A stretch of DNA of 7,160 nt from JAIXWP01 sp943372555 (GTDB lineage: Bacteria > Bacteroidota > Bacteroidia > Flavobacteriales_D > Sanyastnellaceae). The DNA lies in contig CALRZB010000141.1 in NCBI GenBank assembly GCA_943372555.1, positions 1 to 7,160 on the forward strand, given 5' to 3'. Positions 4,793 through 7,160 of this stretch are shown in pieces. The position numbers and the translations under genes were made by a program. The first letter of the stretch is position 1, and each line of letters starts with the position of its first letter. Under the pieces are notes generated by a model. The model had not been told where the DNA came from, did no database searches, and saw only the letters and a program-made list of their open reading frames with translations.

Positions 4793-7160
4793 TTACATCT
4801 TCACCACGCGCAGTGTTTGCAGACTGTCGTTGTACATGAGGTGAATCATGTACACACTATTGCTGCAGTTGCTGAGGTTGATGTCGAGTGTATTGTTGCC
4901 TTCGATGGCTGCGCCGCTCGTGCTCGTGATGACACGGCCTTGCAGATCAACGATGCTCAAGTTGTACTTACCTGCAGAGGTTGTGTTGAACGTGATGCGT
5001 GCCTCGCCCGTGGTTGGGTTGGGATACACAGCGATTGCGTTCAAGGCATCGGTTGCAGTCAACAATGGTTCCACTGTATCTTCCTGGCGCGTGCTTTCCA
5101 TGTCTGTGTCTTGGTCGGCTTCTTCAGAGCGTCTTACACTCACCGACTTGTTAGAAGCCACAGAAGTACCGCATGCATTGGTGCGTGTGACACTCACTGT
5201 GCCAGCTACCGTGCCCCAAGTTACCTTGATGGTGTTGGTGCCTTGACCGAGGGTAATGGTGCAACCAGCAGGCACAGTCCAGCTGTAGGTCATACCTGCC
5301 ACATTGGTGACACTGAAGGTGTTGTTGGTAGTATTTTGGGTGACATTGCTCGGACCGCTGATGGTGCCAGGTGCAGTGGGTGTTGTGCCACCGGTAAGAG
5401 CCAAGGTGCGTTGGCTACTTGAACCACCGCAGTTGACAGAGCGCACGCGGAGTGTACCGCTAGTGAAAGTGCTAGCTACCACAACTTGAATCGAAGTTCC
5501 AGTTTGCGGCGTACCACTCTCAAAGGTCACACCTGAAGGCAATGTCCATGTGTAGCTTGTTGCATTGGCCACTGCAGCGATGCTATAGGTCTGTGTGCTG
5601 TTTTTGCACGGAGCCGCTGCACCGCTGATGGTGCTTGGAGTAGCAGGTGCGGTGAGCTTGATAACAGACAACGACTTATTGCTGCTTGCGCCCGAACAGT
5701 TGTTCGCTTTTACTTTCAATGTTCCTGAAGTGAATGCGCTTGCATAGCTTACCGTCATGCTTGTGCCACCTTGCGCCGAAACGAGTGTTGCGTTGGTTGG
5801 CGCTGTCCATGTGTAGGAAGTAGCACCTGCAACAGCAGCAATGGTATACGTCACAGAAGTGCTCGGACACACCGAATTGCTTCCGCTGATCGTACCTGGT
5901 GTTGCTGGTTTAGGAATCACGTTTACAGTAATCGGCACACAAGCGGTCAATCCGCATGTTCCACCTACCGAACGCACATAATATGTTTTGGTAGACGTTG
6001 GGTTCACGGTGAATGTTGAACTCGTGTTGTATGAACAGTCGTTGTCATCATCATCGTTGTCATCATCATCGTTTTCGCACTCATCGTCCCAGCGCCATTG
6101 TGCACCAGAAGAAAGTGAACCGATCACGGTAAGAGTGACGGGAGTACCTGCACAAATGGCTGTTGTGCCTGCGCTGCTGGTTACACCTGTAGCACCGCAC
6201 TGACTGTTTACGGTAATCGTTGCACATGCTGTTGTGTTGCATATTCCTTCAGCGCGCACGAAGTAGGTCGTGTTTGCAGTTTGAGAAACGCTGATCGAAG
6301 TGCCAGTACCAATCAAGGTACCACCACAAGAACCGGTGTACCAATTCCATGAAGCACCCGTGCCGAGTGAACCTCCGTTTACGCTGAGCGTAAAGTTGAC
6401 ACCCTCTGTGGCAAAGGCCACTGAAGAAGAGATTGATGTGGGAGCTATACTTGGTGGATTCACCGTAACACTTACACTTTCTGACGTAACACTGCAGCCA
6501 TTGCTGTTGGTGACCACAACGGTATAATCGCCCGCAGCAGTCGCTGCATAAGTAGCATTGCTGGCACCTGCTATATCGCTGCCATTCAGCTTCCATTGAT
6601 GCGAAGTGATGGTAACATCGAATCCGATTACAGAAACTGGTGTACTATAACTAAACGAAGTAGTTCCATAGCCCAATTGACCATTACCATTGTATCCCGT
6701 TGCCAATGCGGTGCCGTCATTCTTTAAAAACAAGGAATGATTGTCTCCCCCCGACAAAGCAGTGATGCCGTTTAGTCCACTCTGAACTGGTGTACTTTTA
6801 TCCGTAGTACTTCCATCTCCCAATTGACCTATGCTATTACTACCCGTTAACCAAACCGTGCCGTCATTCTTTAAAAACAAGGAATAAAAAGATCCCGCCG
6901 CAAAAGCAGTGATGCCGCTTAGGCTGCTCAACTGCACAGGTGTACTTTTATCCGTAGTAGTTCCATCGCCCAATTGACCATAGTCATTCAATCCCGTTGC
7001 CCAAACTCTACCATCATTCTTTAAAAACAAGGAATGAAAAGTTCCCGCCGCAACAGCAGTGATGCCGTTTAGTCCACTCATCTGAACTGGTGAATTTCTC
7101 TGCTCAAAGGTTCCATCTCCCAATTGACCAAAGAGATTATTACCCGTTGCCCAAACCGTG
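4793..7160 (-). CDS. T9SS-secreted surface protein with RCC1-like propeller, Ig-like and PKD-like repeats (5' end missing)
   Basis: The frame stays open through the right edge, so the N-terminus and signal peptide are missing; 788 residues are visible (numbered here from the first full codon, 7159-7157). An apparent TTG start at 7123 lies inside a repeat (FGQLGDG) and is not real. Residues 1-179 are RCC1-like repeats of 49-50 residues, with LFLKNDG at 44, 94 and 143 and GQLGDG or GQLGYG in each copy. Residues 180-237 are Ig-like (QWKLNGSDIAGA, GDYTVVVTNSNGC). Modules at 238-320 and 321-418 share a W-x-W...C...TYFVR/TYYVR pattern; the second carries an acidic insert. Three PKD-like repeats follow (419-505, 506-594, 595-677), then an acidic linker (678-707) and a sorting tail (708-788). 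It is probably exported across the outer membrane and attached to the surface or released; adhesion is a guess. The RCC1 propeller could mediate binding, as no catalytic motif was seen. Confidence 0.92.
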   Translation of the reverse strand, partial: TVWATGNNLFGQLGDGTFEQRNSPVQMSGLNGITAVAAGTFHSLFLKNDGRVWATGLNDYGQLGDGTTTDKSTPVQLSSLSGITAFAAGSFYSLFLKNDGTVWLTGSNSIGQLGDGSTTDKSTPVQSGLNGITALSGGDNHSLFLKNDGTALATGYNGNGQLGYGTTSFSYSTPVSVIGFDVTITSHQWKLNGSDIAGASNATYAATAAGDYTVVVTNSNGCSVTSESVSVTVNPPSIAPTSISSSVAFATEGVNFTLSVNGGSLGTGASWNWYTGSCGGTLIGTGTSISVSQTANTTYFVRAEGICNTTACATITVNSQCGATGVTSSAGTTAICAGTPVTLTVIGSLSSGAQWRWDDECENDDDDNDDDDNDCSYNTSSTFTVNPTSTKTYYVRSVGGTCGLTACVPITVNVIPKPATPGTISGSNSVCPSTSVTYTIAAVAGATSYTWTAPTNATLVSAQGGTSMTVSYASAFTSGTLKVKANNCSGASSNKSLSVIKLTAPATPSTISGAAAPCKNSTQTYSIAAVANATSYTWTLPSGVTFESGTPQTGTSIQVVVASTFTSGTLRVRSVNCGGSSSQRTLALTGGTTPTAPGTISGPSNVTQNTTNNTFSVTNVAGMTYSWTVPAGCTITLGQGTNTIKVTWGTVAGTVSVTRTNACGTSVASNKSVSVRRSEEADQDTDMESTRQEDTVEPLLTATDALNAIAVYPNPTTGEARITFNTTSAGKYNLSIVDLQGRVITSTSGAAIEGNNTLDINLSNCSNSVYMIHLMYNDSLQTLRVVKM
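4796..5038 (-). other. Type IX secretion C-terminal sorting domain (type A)
   Basis: The last 81 residues begin AIAVYPNPTTGEARITF and include YNLSIVDLQGRVI, NTLDINLSNCSNSVYMIHL and the terminal LRVVKM. The order YPNPTTG, then a D-x-x-G-R turn, then a G/S-x-Y strand and a final V-x-K strand is the signature of the Por_Secre_tail family. This domain directs the protein to the type IX secretion system and is removed on export in characterised members. No secretion-system component is encoded in this window. Confidence 0.93.
5129..5905 (-). repeat. Three tandem PKD-like protein repeats within the surface protein
   Basis: Visible residues 419-505, 506-594 and 595-677 are homologous modules of 83-89 residues. 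Each opens with (A/T)xPxTISG, contains a YTWTxP or YSWTVP core strand, and the first two share FTSGTL(K/R)V(K/R). The third has diverged most and has lost the cysteine found near the start of the other two (SVCPS and APCKN against NVTQN). Such modules usually act as stalks in Bacteroidota surface proteins. The DNA here is visibly richer in G and C than the kinase gene. Confidence 0.8.
6041..6070 (-). repeat. Perfect 15-bp tandem repeat (two copies) encoding DDDDN
   Basis: On the plus strand gttgtcatcatcatc occurs twice in succession (6041-6055 and 6056-6070). Read on the coding strand it gives D-D-D-D-N twice, inside the stretch ECENDDDDNDDDDNDCSY (visible residues 360-377). An inserted or deleted unit would keep the frame, so the number of copies could vary between strains without breaking the gene. 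Confidence 0.9.
6711..7160 (-). repeat. Near-identical 147-150 bp direct repeats encoding RCC1-like blades
   Basis: The plus-strand motif gtgccgtcat and its variant ctaccatcat begin units at 6711, 6858 and 7008, and gtg at 7158 starts the next, cut by the window edge. The spacings are 147, 150 and 150 bp. The string ttctttaaaaacaaggaat is identical in all three complete copies, and ggtgtacttttatccgtagt is shared by two. The repeats correspond to RCC1-like blades of 49-50 residues and must continue to the right of the window. Confidence 0.9.

Noticed and set aside
4817..5422. Long plus-strand open frame of 201 codons
   Set aside because: It lies entirely antisense to the T9SS tail and PKD-like repeats. 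Its translation is rich in Cys, His and Arg with no domain pattern, as expected for the shadow of a GC-rich repetitive gene.
7121..7123. Possible start codon (TTG) for the surface protein
   Set aside because: The same frame continues to the window edge and encodes the preceding part of an RCC1-like blade (TVWATGNNLFGQ), so the TTG is an internal leucine codon.
6711..7160. CRISPR-like spaced repeats
   Set aside because: The repeat period is about 150 bp, the whole unit is conserved and it is in frame with a protein repeat. There are no short palindromic repeats or unique spacers.

Overview
The window looks like part of a Bacteroidota chromosome (flavobacterial or sphingobacterial type). The markers are a C-terminal type IX secretion (T9SS) sorting domain, a Reg_prop/Y_Y_Y sensor kinase, two 'SC' lipoproteins, weak or absent Shine-Dalgarno sequences and one possible TAnnTTTG promoter element. 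Nothing identifies the genus. No rRNA, tRNA, CRISPR array, insertion sequence or phage gene was seen.

Left part (1-3090, minus strand): a two-component pair. A 981-residue sensor kinase with a periplasmic beta-propeller, a Y_Y_Y domain, one late membrane helix and a HisKA_3-type kinase core is followed 18 bp downstream by the start of a response regulator, of which only the first 42 codons lie in the window. Across a 68-bp intergenic region, a small monohaem cytochrome c lipoprotein is transcribed in the opposite direction (3159-3491, plus).

Middle (3502-4701, minus): a 399-residue lipoprotein that looks like an alpha/alpha-toroid, possibly a six-hairpin glycosidase-like fold. It converges on the cytochrome gene with only 10 bp between the stop codons. 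Its GTG start is forced by an in-frame stop just upstream.

Right part (4793-7160, minus, open at the right edge): a large T9SS-secreted surface protein. The visible order is RCC1-like propeller repeats, an Ig-like domain, two cysteine-bearing beta-sandwich modules, three PKD-like repeats, an acidic linker and the sorting tail. A strong hairpin with a T-tract follows it and separates it from the lipoprotein gene.

Apart from the kinase and regulator, which form an obvious operon and signalling pair, the genes share no clear pathway. I did not find a convincing new multi-gene system. The most distinctive items are an acidic (DDDDN)x2 insertion encoded by a perfect 15-bp tandem repeat inside one module of the surface protein, the near-identical 150-bp RCC1 DNA repeats, and the unassigned toroid-like lipoprotein.
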